Shown one piece after another: positions 24,901 through 39,900 of a stretch of 64,000 nucleotides of DNA. The first letter of the stretch is position 1. Every line of letters starts with the position of its first letter. The stretch comes from Brachypterus glaber. Its lineage: Eukaryota; Arthropoda; Insecta; Coleoptera; Kateretidae. Made by a program: the position numbers and the translations under genes. Under the pieces are notes generated by a model, which saw only the letters and a list, made by a program, of their open reading frames with translations, searched no databases and was not told where the DNA came from. Where the stretch lies: the NCBI GenBank assembly GCA_958510825.1, contig OY294050.1, positions 7,975,340 to 8,039,339 on the forward strand. Reading direction: 5' to 3'.

Positions 24901-27900
24901 ACGTTCTTATGCGAGCCTGTGGATATGCCCTTAATTAGTATATTATTTTTTTAATCTGTAGACCAATGCAAAAGAGATCATGATCTTTAGCACAACGATT
25001 TTAAGTAACCAATACCACGTCAGTTTCTATCAGCTAACATTAAAAAAACTGTAGTAATAAAGTTTAAAAAAATAACTAATTATACCTCTATATCCATAAC
25101 CTAAATTTTCCAAAAGTTTTTTGGGATTTGTCTAAATTGTTTTAGAATTTTTTTCGCCTAATTCATTGGACTCATGTTGGCTATCATGTTTAAATACACA
25201 CATGATTTCTTATTGCATAACCATAAAAAAAATACTTCGATAATAATTATTATCGACATAACTAATTATAATTAGTTACGTTTGCATAAAAACACGACTG
25301 GAAAAACTAAAATATGGTTTTAATTCATATATTCACGTGGCGATCCATGTGGTGTTCAAGAAAAGGGTGTGGCTTGCAAAACAGCTTGAATCATTAATGA
25401 ACATAAATCATGAATGTTAATAGGATCATTTGTTACAACGTGACTTCCAATCGACTGTATCTCAACAAACTATGGCATAAGGTTTTAATTAGCGTAAAAA
25501 TCACCTAAAAAGATCCTGCAAATCTTTGATTTTATTGTTAACAAAATCTATAAAACATCGCATCATAAAATTATTAAAAATTTATATTTGGAAACTGAAG
25601 TAGTTATCCCAAAATCAAAGGCTGACATTTGTTTATATTATGACTCATAATCTATAAGATAGACAGTGACAAGGTCTCCCCAGGCAGATAGATGGTTTGG
25701 AAATGTTAATTTATTCTTATTGATGCAAAAAACTTTTATTTTGTATTCATGTACGCATTTAAAAGTCAAAACTCACTCCAGACAGGAAGGCAGATTAATC
25801 AAAGGTCAAAGAATAATATCTGTCTATGTAATAACATTGAAGTCTCGTTGCTCATTTTTTCCAGTTTTAAGATAAAAGTTTAAATTACTATTTAAGGAGG
25901 TCAGTTCCACCTTCATTTGTTTGAAATAAATGGAATAACACGAGGAAATAATAAAATGATGAGAAACAAGTAATATGTATCGATATTAAGCTATAAACGA
26001 TAAGTCTAAAAGTTTGTCTAGCAACTGTAATTAAAAGAGCTTTTATTTATGCTATTTTAGTAATTTAGTCACTTTCGCCATGAGCAGTTTTGACCGGATT
26101 TGTTTTTATTATCACGCCGTATCGAATGTTTTCCTATTACGTAAATACGAATTCGATAGTTCGTTCTTCGGCGTTCCTCCTCCGTCTAGACTCCGTCGTT
26201 AATCATGGCAACCGTGTGTCAAGATCAGCCTTGTGACGTCACGCACGTAGTTCGATCGGCCGTGCCAAACTGAAAAGTCTTGTATAACCGGTTTTCTTGA
26301 CCGGTTTCTCGTTTCTACCTGTTCGCGTCGCGTAATTACCCGACCAAGCGGCTTTTGTGCTCTGCACCATGTAGAACAATCACCGTAGTTTTAATTTTCG
26401 GTGCATTGTATTTTCTTACTCTTTTAAAGCTTAAATACGTTAAAATGGAGGCGTAGAATTGCTTTAGAAATTATAGGTAGCTTTATTTTCTACCTTTTTT
26501 AAGGTTGGTGCATTTTGTTATGGCATTGATGCGACCATAAACCTGTTTCACAAATCTCAACGGGTGTCAATGAGTATACAGTTACAGCCACTAACTACAC
26601 CCAAGTTGACTTTTGCAAAAACCTTCAAAATCCTAGATATTTTGAAAAAATGGAACACGGTGGAAATTAGTAAGCGACAACGAAATTTAGTTTTAGTAAT
26701 ACTTAATTCCAGGATGAATAACATAGACCGTCCACATTGTGGACCACAATAATCTTTTGATTACGTGAAGATATGTCTAGGAAATTACTATATCTGTCCA
26801 TGAATGCACAAGAATTTCATAATAATTACGACTTTTGGTTTATTTGAGGCAGTGCCTGTTTACGTCACGCTAACGCGACTACTTTCACAACTTCGAAGAT
26901 GGTCTGCATGCCGGAGTGGCGGTCACAAGGCGAAACAACGGCATGTTTCAATTAATTTAAAACGAAACTCTTTTTGCCAATGCATTGCAATGTGACGAGC
27001 TCGGTGGTCTGCCGTTTTTGTTTACCTTCCAAAAAATACATCCTTAAGTTTAAAAATATATAAATATGGATAAACCATCGACATAAGTATTAATTTTGAA
27101 AAACTTAAAAACGGAATGTGCTTTTAAAACTATAATCCTAAATAAATAATTATGCTTTAACTTTCCAACCGTCAATAATCACATTTAAACAGAATAAGCC
27201 TAATTTGCGTTAAAGTAGTAATTAAATATACACGCAGTATAAAGTATAAAATAAAAGTTGTTTTTAAAAACCTAAGATTTAAATAAATTCCAGGTATAAT
27301 ACTTACAGCCACAAGAATCGTAAAAATCCTAAAAATAATAATATTGTAGTAAGTCTTTATTTATTTAATGGTCGTCTACCTGTTTTCAAGTTTAGCCCAT
27401 ATCTGAGTTTACCGTTTGTTTACACCTTTTAGGAGATTTGTTTAAATACTGCTTTTGGGAGAGCGGCATTTTTTATGTTTGACTAAGGTTATAACGGGCA
27501 GGTTCAATGAACGCTTAAATTTATTTTTTACGATCTTAACCTATTTTCCGTGGTCGATCACGTAATGTCTGTACCAGCCCATTCGCTTTTAAGATTTATA
27601 GTTTATCGTTAGTCTTTGGTTTATCATCATGACTAAAAATATTAAGCGTTTAATTTTTAAATTGGTTTAATCATCTTATCGATAATCATATTTAATGAAA
27701 TACATTCTCTAATCATTATTATTAATTAAATGAACCAGGTTCTTATTTTTATGTATTTCGAATAGCTAGCTAGCAAAACTTATTTTTTTAAATGTTAAAT
27801 GATCTTAAGGGTAGTTAAAACTAATAATGAACGAGCACTAAGAATGTCTGCTTTCATTTTACTGAGTAGGTCTCTTAGATCCTAAAATTATTCATTTAAG

Positions 27901-30900
27901 TAAATGTTTTGTTGCATTATGAATATATTACTCATATATATTCATCTCACATACATTATAATATGTTTTGCTTAGCAACATTATATTTTATGCACACTTC
28001 GATGCGTAAAGGAATGTTTAAATAGCGTCTGGGAGTTTTAATCTTTACGTTTAATCGACATGACCTTGAAAGTCTTGAAAGATTATTGTACTTCTCGTTG
28101 CATTGCGCTGAAGACGCTTGTGTGGCCTTGATTGGGAATTTTTCACGGCAAAGCCTCTATTTAAGCATATGTCTTAAGGAGTCAGAAACAACTGACATCT
28201 GCAACGTCGTTAACAATAGTTTGGTTTGCTTTTGGGTTTTAGGTTAGTTCATGTGTTTTATAAATATCCGACTTCGACACTAACACTAGCGGTGTACCGC
28301 GGTGACTCGCTTTTATAAAAGTTAAAACAAAAAAGGGACATAAAATAGCTCAATATATGTAGTTAAAAACTATCATATCTGGGTTCTTTCTGTTGTAATT
28401 CTGTCTCAACGTTCAGAAAGTATTCAAGACCTACACAGTTACCCGTGAAGTTAACAGGTCGCTTGAGATATTGTCGCGGGCCGCTTCCAAAAAATCACCA
28501 TTTTGACCTCAAATTACCTTGAAATCTCGTTTTCCTGACGCAATGGGGCAAAACTGACCCCGGGATCTGATTCAGGGCGCCAAAATACCTAGGAATACCA
28601 TAGTCCGGTCAAATAGACCTGACTTTTTTTTTGTAAACCTGTGTAATTATTAATTAAATTAAACATTTACTTTTAAAAAAGTGCCTAAAGGTGCCACCAA
28701 TTTGCAATCTTGTTTCCTGCTTTCCTTTTGGCGCCTATTTTAAACCAATAAAAGTTCAAGAAAAACACAGGTGACCCATAATTTTTATTTGTTAAATTTG
28801 CGTTTCCTTCGTGTTGGTTATACTCTTCGCGACAACATCTTCAAAAATTATTAATATTTCCCTTGCTATATTCCAATGTATTTTAATGTTCTTATGATAT
28901 ATGGAATAACCATCAAAAGCAAAAAAGTTTATATAAAATTCTACTTTATAAACTGGACTGGGGCTGGTTGGTTATCTAGCTTTCTTACTCGCACCATGGC
29001 GTGGTATATAATTTACTAACTTAGCCTACCTTACTATTAATGTAATATAGATATTAGACATCTTAAATTACTACCGAAGTAATGTTAGCTCCTAGAAAAA
29101 AATCACCAACTCTTGGCATCGACCATTCAGCAACCATTCAATTTTTTAAGTATGTATATGATGGACCATGGTAAATGGTATATTAAGATGCAAAAAAAGT
29201 TAAAAAGAAGTTCATTGGGGCGCCCTATGGGCGATTTTATTTATATTTGTTAGATTTAAAGAAACAACGGCATCCATAGTTAAACTACCTATACTAGATT
29301 TTATCCTTAAAGGATTCCAGATGGATTTAATGTCTTTAAATTAGAAACTTCGTTATTGCAAAGTTGTGGGAGTGATTTTTTCTGGTGTTACTGGTTCAAA
29401 CTTGACGAAGATTTTACTATATAACACAAAGCAATTAAATAATTTCTTAACGGCTTCTTATTCTACACATTTCATTTTCACCCGTCTTGAAGAAGCAGGC
29501 TTGCGATAGCAGCTGTTTTTATAGGAAATAGAAACATCTGCTTGATGGTACAACAACAAACAACCGTTGTTATGGTTCCTTCCAGACGTTCGCTAACAAA
29601 GAAACACGTTTCTTTATGTTTAACCTAGTTTTACGATAAGACATAAAAAATGCCCCATAAAATATATGTATGTGATATCATCAAACCCTTTTTTATGCTC
29701 CCTTTCAAATTATAATAGAGTACTAACTAGAAACGTTACTACGTCGTACAAAGTTACACTAGGATTCTAGTGACAACAAAGCGATGTATTGATTAAATGT
29801 TGACTTAGATAAAGGGCTAAAATATATTGAAATCTGTCAACTTCTACGACATTTTGTTTAAAAAACTTCACGAAGGTTCGCTTGATCACACAAACTGAGC
29901 TTACTAATATTATGAATTTTTAAGGCGCCTTTTTACGGAGCAATTTATACGCAAGTTTAGTGCTATGCAAGTTTGCTGCCAGATATAGCATGAGGACAGT
30001 TGCACATTCATTTGCCTTTTCACGGAGCAAGTTATACGCAAGTTTGACGCAAGTTAAACAATGCTGCTAACCAGACAATTTTGACGTGTCTCTGCATTTG
30101 TTGACAAAAACATAACCTAGCATTTGCTTTTTTAAGGAAGCTTTTTAGTTAGACAGACCGGCCTATTATTAATAATAATAATTATTAACATGTCCAGTTG
30201 CTACTATATTAGTAAAAATAAATCGATTTAGTAACTTTTTTCCAGGTTGGTACCACGAAAATAACTATAAATGTTGCATAAAAATCGTCAAAAAATAGAA
30301 CTTGTTCTAATAATTTGATGGCTCGAAAATAGCATCAATTTGCCTGAAGGCATGCGCAGTGACTGAATCATTCTTGCAACAAAATTACATACTTGCGTAA
30401 AAATTGCTCCGTGAAAAGGCGCCTTTACGAAAAGCTTATGGGCCATTTACGCTTTGGCCAAAATTTTTTGATAAATAAATTAAAATTAATTAATTGATGA
30501 ACTAGTTAAAACGTTATTTATGGTGAGTTCGTAGATCCTGTCTTGGGACTCTTTAAATATCGGTTTACATTTAATTATAACAAAATAACTAAATAATATT
30601 CATAAGACCTAAGTAACTGCCTAGTATTATTTCCAATTACTTAGGTGTTACGAAGTTTAAATTTGCTTTTTATACTTATTTTTTATTGTTTACTTCGCGA
30701 AATATGTGCTATTTCTGCGAAATTAACATAAACAACAACTTCGATAACATAGTTGCCATGCACTCGTAAACAAACAACAAATTTAGCGGTTTTTTTTACA
30801 TTCGTGTATTAGGAACTGAGAAATTCAAGGAGATGTATCGAGGCTACTACGTAGATCGAACGTGTAATCACGTGACATCGTCGTTTTATTGTGACGTAAG

Positions 30901-33900
30901 TCGTCGATTTTCGTGCACGATCGTCGGATTTCGACGTCGGGGAATGTGTTGCTCCGATTTTTCCAAGCGTTACGTATTTTTATCATTGCCAACGGAAACA
31001 GCGTCATAGAGCGCTGTTGCCAAGTCTACGCGTGAAGTAAACAAACGAAATGTGAATGCCAGAAAAGGGAATTGTTTGTCTATATGGAGGTGTAGAATAA
31101 TTGTTATTATTATTTAATAATATTGCCTCTATTTAGGGCATACTTTTTAATATATTCCACAATTTTGTAAACAGTTTCGATTTCATTTGGTTTATTCTGC
31201 AAAGAAATATTTAGTCATAGACGTAGTATGTTTATGTATCCATTAAAAGCGTCGTGATTTAGTAAATTATTATATTATTTATAGCGCCAGCGCTAGAATA
31301 ATATTATACGGTAGTTTCGAATTTTCAAAAAAAATCAAAAATCGTCCTAGACAAAAAATTCTTGGATATAAATTGGTTTCATGAAAAAATAAGCAACTTT
31401 TTTTTCAAATGTCCGTCCGTCCGTCCGTTGTTCGTCCGTCCGTTGTTCGTCCGTCCGTCTGATGTCACGATTTTTGTAGACGCGATAACTCAAGAACGAA
31501 TAATCCGATCGTATTGATCGTAGGAAAAATCAAGTTCTATGAGGGGAATATCCCTATTGTTTTTGAAACTAATCCCCTCAAAAACAAAAGAGTTATGGGG
31601 GGGTAAACTTAATATATAATGGAATGCGTAGCATTACATATCTTCACGGCTTGTTTGTATTTAAAGTGCCTAAAGGCACTTTTCTGCCATTAGTCCACAA
31701 CTTATCTTTGTTTTTATTGAATTTTCTACTTATCGGCGAGATTGTCGGGTAAATATTTTAACATGTATCCATTGCATGATTAAAAAAATAAACAATTTGA
31801 TCGATAGTGGTTCCAATTAAGTTCAAAATTATAATTATCTATGTCATGTATGTACCAGTTTAATGGACTCTATCGCGAAACTTACGTACAAATTTACTTT
31901 GGCACCAACCCTCGCACCAACCTAATACAAATGCTTTTATCCAATACATACAGATAATAAGACAATTACCAGCTTTATTTTAAATAGATAAACTCAATAA
32001 TAACCCCCGCGTGGCTTTTACTTTATTGAGTGGATAATTATCTATTTTACCCACTCAACTGTCACTTGTCAAATTATTTTCTTGTAAATGTCATTAAAAT
32101 TTTTAATAAAAATATGGATTCTTAAGCTATTGGGTAAACCAATATTGCCCTCTCGAAAGTTAACCTGCTTGGCTGACGCCTCGCAGGTTAATTTTCTCAT
32201 GGGCAATATCTTACTTTACCCTCTAGTACCAGATATAACTATTTTTTTTACTTTTTTGAGTACAAAAAATCAAGCCTGTAATAACCAAAATTTTAAAATC
32301 CATACAATATTTTTCTAAAATGAGTAGATATAATTTTTTCCCTAAACGACATATAAATTGATTTTCGTTATCCTACTTCATATAAACCCTGAAAGAGGGT
32401 CCCTCATACATTCAATTTTAATTAACTTTAATCGACATTAAAATTTAATGTCATTTAATGTCAATTTTATCAATAATTCGTCATTTTTCTACGAACAGTT
32501 GTATATAAAAACAAATAAAAAAATAAGTCATTTTAGGTCAACAATGTCCCTTCTTTAGGGAAAAATCACAACATACACGCAAACTTTTCAATAGTTTTTT
32601 TTTTATAATTTTCGCAAAAGCGCAGAAATAAAATATGTAGGTATATTTTATTTATTATGTCAAAAAAAGAGGTCAACAACAAATAAGGTCTCTTTTTTGG
32701 TGAGCAATCACATTGTGCGAAAATAAAATTTTAGTTTTTACAATTTTGGCGGAGGCGCAAATAAGGGTTTGTATCAACGAACTGATAACCCTTCTCTCTA
32801 GAATAGGCATTTCATTCGTAAAAATGGACAAAAACGTAGGCAACATAAACATTCGTCTGTCCTACTCACACATCTTGGTTCTAACAGAGACAACAATGCC
32901 AGTTACCGGTAATTGTTATTGTTCAGGCCTGAATATACCTACTATTTGTTTATAAACAAACCGAGATGTTGGCGATAATTTATATTAACGGTATGCCTAT
33001 TCTAGAGAGAAGAGTTATTAGTTCGTTGGTTTGTATCTACCTAAATTGCAACGTGAGCATTAGGCTGGGTCAAAAAAACCGACTATTTTTTTTTAACTTT
33101 GTACTGCAACCACTGCATCAAATTCTTTAACTTATTGCCCCTCCACATTCGAGACTTGCAGTTTAGATTTTTAAAAAATAAAATAAAAGCATATTTTATA
33201 AAGAACTTTCACTTTCGGGTTTAGACCGTGTTAATGGATTTTCACTTTCCGACGTTTCGTCTCTTACTACTAGAGACATCTTCAGAGATTAATCTGATGT
33301 TTCAGATTAATCCCTGAAGATGTCTCTAGTAGTAAGAGACGAAACGTCGGAAAGTGAAAATCCATTAACACGGTCTAAACCCGAAAGTGAAAGTTCTTTA
33401 TATCTTAATGGCCGTGAAAGCTTAAAATCTAAAAGCATATTTGCTTATTAAAGCTTTTTATAGCTTTGAGGAGTACCTGTGCAATGATTTTCATGATCTA
33501 TGATTTCTTTACATTATATTTTTAACTGTGATTGTACCTATATAGTTTTTTTTTAACTGTGATTGTATTTATACTATACTTGTGATTATTTATTACCTAC
33601 TTTTTTAATCTAGTTTAATTTACTATTTTTATATTGACGTGTGCAAACACTTGTGTAATAGCACCAATAAATTTCTATTCTATTCTATTCTACTCTGAAA
33701 AATCGGTTGCTAGACACCTCTAGAAAATTCTCACCAAATATGAGCTCTTAATTTTTATAAAAAGGTTTACAATTTTCAATTTTTTCCTCAGTATTAGAAA
33801 CAAAAATTCATATCCCTTTGACAACTGTTCGTTAAAAAGGAATAATTCGAAAAATTTCAATTTGATTCGAAAGGGAATCTTCTATAAGAGTTACTCTTAC

Positions 33901-36900
33901 GATAAAAACTCAAATTTGTATAAATTTTCGTGAAACTCATAAATTAAATTGAAAATTTTCGAATTATTCATCAAAAACTATTAAAATTAGTAAGCATTGA
34001 AGTGTGACGATGAATATCTTTTAAACGCTTAAGTTAATCATAAGAGACCATTTTTGTAGAGCAGTTTCCTACAAAACTATGAGTGCCATACAAGGTTTTA
34101 TCCAATAAATAGCTTAGGAATTCATATTTTTATTAAAAATTTTAATGACATTTACAAGAAAATCATTTGACTGTTGAGTGGGTAAAATAAATAATTATCC
34201 ACTCAATAAAGTAAAAGCCACGCGGGGGTTATTATTGAGTTTATCTATTTAAAATAAAACTGGCAATTGTCTTATTATCTGTATGTATTGGATAATAGTT
34301 ATTTATGGTACTAGTCGGTAAAGTAAGATATTGCCCATGAGAAAATTAACCTGCGAGGCGTCAGCCAAGCAGGTTAATTTTCGAGAGGGAAATATCGGTT
34401 TACCCATGAGTGCTATACAAGGTTTTATCCAATAAATAGCTTAGGAATTCATATTTTTATTAAAAATTTTAATGACACACAAGAAAATAATTTGACAAGT
34501 GACAGTTGAGTGGGTAAAATAAATAATTATCCTGTTGTGAAGTGGTTTTTTACTATTAAATATTTTTCTACTAATGTAGTGATGTCGAATTCTATCACTA
34601 ATTTAGTGATGTGGTATATAATTCGGTTATAGCCGAGCAGTTAATTATAACTTTTATGATAACTTACTCAGTTAGGTTGGCCATACAATCTTCTGTCATA
34701 TTTAAAGTATACCCGAGCGGAGAATATACTTAACCACTTATCACTTTATTCGGGAGCGGGTATTCTAGGAGACGGCGCTTTGGAAACAGATAAAACGATT
34801 TCTTCTTAACTTAAGAATAATATATTAAATAAATGTGAATAAATTCTTCAAGAACATGAAAGATCAATTCTTACTTCTAAGTCCTATTTTTATGCAAAGC
34901 CCTTAAATTCTAAATTCCATTATATATTATTTTCCATTAATACTTCTAAATTAAAACATTCTATGTTTGAAATTCCAACTATTCGCAATCATTTTCAAAT
35001 CCCATTTTATTTTACACATTTTTCTTAGTGTATATTAAAACTGGTTCGTATAAGTCATTTAAATTATTTTACAAAATATTTTTCAAAGTTAATTAATATT
35101 CGTCAAAATTTCTATCAGTGTTCAAACTATCAATATTTATAAGTGTCCAAAATTATTTCTATGTCTGAAAATACGAGTCTCAAAATTTTTCTAAGTTTTA
35201 AAACTATTTTTAATTCAAGAATAAATCTCAAAATAAATTATCACAGAAACTACATTTTCACTTTTGAATTTGCCATAGTGACACCCTGAATAAAACTGAA
35301 TAATTATGAATCTTTTCATGAGTTTATATACCCAATAAGAAGGTCACTAGTTAAATTTATTTGACAATGCTATTAGCGCAAAATATCTACAAAGATACCG
35401 CGCATATTTAATTACCCCGACAAAAGAGTTTCAGTCTCATCAATTTGCAAGCTAATTGCTATTTCTGACATCTGAAACGATCATTTTGACCGTAAATTAA
35501 ATTTTTATAAACAATTTAGAATACTAGACAACTTTTAAGTTATACCGACAAGAATTACCGAGGAGGGGTCCGATGTAATGTAGGTCAAACCGGACTTTAC
35601 CGAAGCCGAATCTCGTGAAGCCAGATTGTATCATAGCGCAATATTAAAGAAATATTATTTTAAAATTTTAACTACATATAAAATATTCGGATCATAACAT
35701 AGCTCTCCCCCTAATTTTTGAAAAATGATAAGCATTTTTCAAAAAGAAAATGTGCAACATTTTCCTGTTCGGTTCTTGCTTAAGTTGGAATTTCAAAACA
35801 CATTACAAAGACCAAAAACCTATATCTAAATCATAAGAACAACTAAAACATTACTTTTAAGAACAACAAGTTATATCTTCCTTATACGTTTTATAGTTAA
35901 TAATTTACATTATTACTTACATAAACTTTACAATAGGCATCTCTAATTCATTCATTATACCATAAACTTCAATAAAAATAATCTTTACTACGTATTGACA
36001 AACTTGCTAAGTTATATAGTTAATAATATGCAATATTATTCAACTTTAATAACTGCAACTTCGTACACTTAAAAAAAAAAATTATACCATTAAAGAATAA
36101 CCCCTTACATATTTCAACAAAAATAAAGTTCAATATTCATATAGCCACTTATTGGACTATTTAGAATCATTCGTTACTTACTATATTCGAAATATCCCTC
36201 GTATTGATACAACTTCTACTACTTCTCCGAGAATCTCTAACTCATTTTATAATTAACTCCATTTATTTCAAAAAAAATATACTATAGTGTTCGCAAAATT
36301 TATTGCGACCAACCTCACTCACTATTTGTCGACTATTTATCGGTGCCTATCTTATACTTCATAAAAAACTACCCATTTTTTTTTTTTTTAGTTTTGAAAC
36401 AAAAATTCATTCCTCCACTTGGGTAACATCACGGCTCCTGTCACCAGGTTACATGGCAATTTTCTTTGGTAACTGCAAATTATTGCAAATTAACCAAGAC
36501 TGTTTGGTTCTGTGTTAAAAACACTACCTAACCCCCTGATTTAAAGTTTGAGTCTTTACTTAATTGTAATACTTTTTGTCAAATTTCTTACTATTTCCAG
36601 ATTTTAATAATCGTACTATCGTAATACTCTTTGCGAAATTTTGCGCATATTTTCGTAAATTTCTTACAATTTTTCAAAAACCCAAAACTCCAAATCTGCA
36701 CCATTTTATAACTTCCACTTTTGCTTAAGTAGCAAATTTAAAAACATAAAGGACTATGCCCTTCTTCAAACTTTTCATGTAACAACCAAGTGTTACTTAT
36801 TATAACACCAATTTCTCGGACCTTTATTATAATACGTCAATATATTATACTCCCAACTCGATATTTAACTTTTCGTAACGTATCCCTCTAATATCCTAAC

Positions 36901-39900
36901 TTTCTACGTAAATTCCAAGATAAATCCCAATAAAAATAAGCCTACATTGCAATGAATCGCAGGCGTTCTCAAGTTATCATATAAATGCTTTGAGACAGAA
37001 TAAGTTTATTTGATTTACTTTAAACTACGTTAAGCTGTTTAACGATATATTACGTTTTTTTTTTTTACCAACTGGTTAATTATTTTTTTTTTACATAACA
37101 TAACCCTCATAACCCTCATATATTTCAAACTTTTACGTAAATCATAATAAAAAATCATCCTACATTGTAGGCGTTCTTAAGTTATTGTAATAACTTTTCT
37201 GAGACCTTTCCGATATTTTATTTTATTTACACTCTATATTACTATAGGCAGAAAGACTACGTTAGCCTTCTGAAAGTAAAAGCTTAATAAATATAATTAT
37301 TAGTTACATATATGCGATATACGCACACCTTTTATACGATATTTCAAATTCACCAAAAAAAATATACTAAAAAACAAAAACACAACTCATTATTGAACTT
37401 ATTTTTGTTTATGCATATGTTTCACCCATTACACCAAAAATTGTACTTTCATTACAAAACATTACTAGTATTTTAATATACCCAACCAAAATAAATTTAA
37501 TAATATATCACTTGCTGCCTTAATTTATTTTTGAACTGGACTTTTAAAACCTTTGATAACCTTTAACCTTAGTTTTTTCACAAAAAAAAACTGTTACTCA
37601 AATACATTTTAAAACCAATACAACTTTTTAACCTTTGTCCACAGAAAACTATTTTTGTTATAATTTTCATAAAATAAAACTGGCTTTCCCTATTTTTACA
37701 AACATTTAAATGGGAAAGCAAAATATGCGACCATCTGTGACAATATGTGACTGTCTATCTCTTTGTGCAATAAATATCTTGCCTAAACAAAATAAAGTTA
37801 TATAAACCAACGACAAAACTGTAAATTCCATAAAAAAAAAATAAAATAATTAAATACACGGAGAAAAATATAGTTACGTTCAGTGTGGCCAGTACTGAAC
37901 AAACGGTATTTTTCCATAAAACTGTAGGTTTTCTCAGACTAAACTAAACAAATTCGCTTTAACTTAAAATTATTTTTAAAAAACTATAGACTGAAATTAA
38001 GAACAAAAACAAAATATTATTTCGAAAGAACAAAAAAAAAATCTGAGAAAATAACAAAAAAATACTCATCACGTTTGGGGTAGCTAATCCCATACGAATA
38101 AATACTTTTTTTTATAAACTGATTATTCACATCTTCAATAAGATAGATAAAATTGTTTTATAAATATACTAAGATAAAAAATGAAGTCACAAAATAAACC
38201 ATTAAATTTTCAAATCGTAAACACTATTAATTTTTATTACATAAACACTTTCAAAGACCCAGCGTGCACCTGTGGGTGAAGAGAGACTTACGTATTTCCT
38301 ATACACTGAAAGCAACATTACAAAATTATAATAAAGTAGTTCTTAAATTTTTTTTTTTATAATAACAAAAAATCAGAAATCAACTAAACATTTTTCAAGA
38401 TATTTAAACTAAATCCAAGTAGACATTCCTTACATATAAAACCTCGATATTTTTTTGGTAATTTTTAAACATTTTGTTTAAATTTTCACACTGAATTATA
38501 ATAAAAAAAAATTAAATATTTCTGTTTCCATTAAAATAACAATCAAATTTCAGTTTGAAAAAATAATAAATGATAACCGTTAAAAAAAATTATATGTAGG
38601 TACACTTTAATAAAATATATACATTTCTATAAAATTAACTTTTTACAAAATTTAATTTCCCCAAAAAAAAAAAAATTTATGAATTATAACCCTTAGAAAA
38701 AATTATACTGTAGGTACACGTTAATAAAAATCAAATTTAAATTTCCCAAAAAAAAAAATAAAATAAAATAAAAAAAAATATTCCTTTTTTTTTAAATATT
38801 ACTTAAAAAAAATTCTGTACTATTTAATGAAAATAAAAATCGTACTATAAGTTCCAAAAAGGTAAAAAAAAAATCTGAGAATAATTATAGTTATTCTACG
38901 CTTTAATAAAAATATCATTTTTAAAAAAAAATTAATAAAATACAAACCTAAAAAAAAAAATTAATTACGTTTTTCTTTAAAGTGCGCTAAAAAAAAAAAT
39001 ATCGAAAAAATAAAAATATCCTGAAAAATTATTCCATTAAATAAAATAAGGTACACGCTAATGAATAAAACTAAATGTATATTTTCTTTCCGCCCAGTTC
39101 AAATTAAAATTATCAAATACTCTAAACCTAAGTATATTCATTTCTTTCTGACAAAGGAAAATACTATTGAAAAAAATATTGCTTAAGTATTAAATCGTAT
39201 TTTTATACTTTATTTTAAAGACAAAAAATTCTACCATTATAATATAATTAAAATTAAAAAACCAAAAACTCAACAAAAAACACTTATAATTTCCAAAAAA
39301 AAATCAAATACGATTCCATACTTTACAAATCTACAACGAATAACATTTTAGAAAAAAAAAATCTTCCCTTCAACTGATATTTTTCTATAGCTCATAAAAT
39401 TCTGCAATTTTTGCAAAATATTACCATTTTTCCATTTTTCATGATGCGGACAATTTTCGATGATGATCGTCTTTTCCAAAAATCTACTTGCCTTTTCTGC
39501 CATTATTCAAGTTTCTCAAGTCTCTGTTTCCTTAGCATATTTTTGACTATAAGCAAAAATAATCCAGTCTCACATCAAAAACGATTTTTAAAATTTGTTT
39601 TTCATAAAAAAAAAAATCATTTATCTTACAGACTCTTTTATCCAAATTTCGTTTCTTTTCGATTTTTTTTTTAAAATTATTTCTGCACAAAAATTTCTGT
39701 TTTAAAATCGATTTTGAAGTCCCGTATCACATGAGCACCAATGTTGTGAAGTGGTTTTTTACTATTAAATATTTTTCTACTAATGTAGTGATGTCGAATT
39801 CTATCACTAATTTAGTGATGTGGTATATAATTCGGTTATAGCCGAGCAGTTAATTATAACTTTTATGATAACTTACTCAGTTAGGTTGGCCATACAATCT

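Larger units (their letters stand above)
21965..29921 (+). other. Proximal part of Pits intron 1, poor in transposons
   Basis: About 8 kb in which I find only two MITEs (22562 and 24777). The rest looks like single-copy AT-rich DNA with several CpG-rich patches. No coding exon with splice sites in a compatible phase was found. Confidence 0.5.

Noticed and set aside
32713..32955. 80-codon frame shared with a minus-strand frame at 57254-57472
   Set aside because: Both lie in copies of the same MITE. Differences between them are mostly amino-acid-changing, so there is no sign of selection on a protein.
35700..39741. Search for gag and pol remains in the LTR element
   Set aside because: No frame over 90 codons and no protease, reverse transcriptase or integrase motif on either strand.
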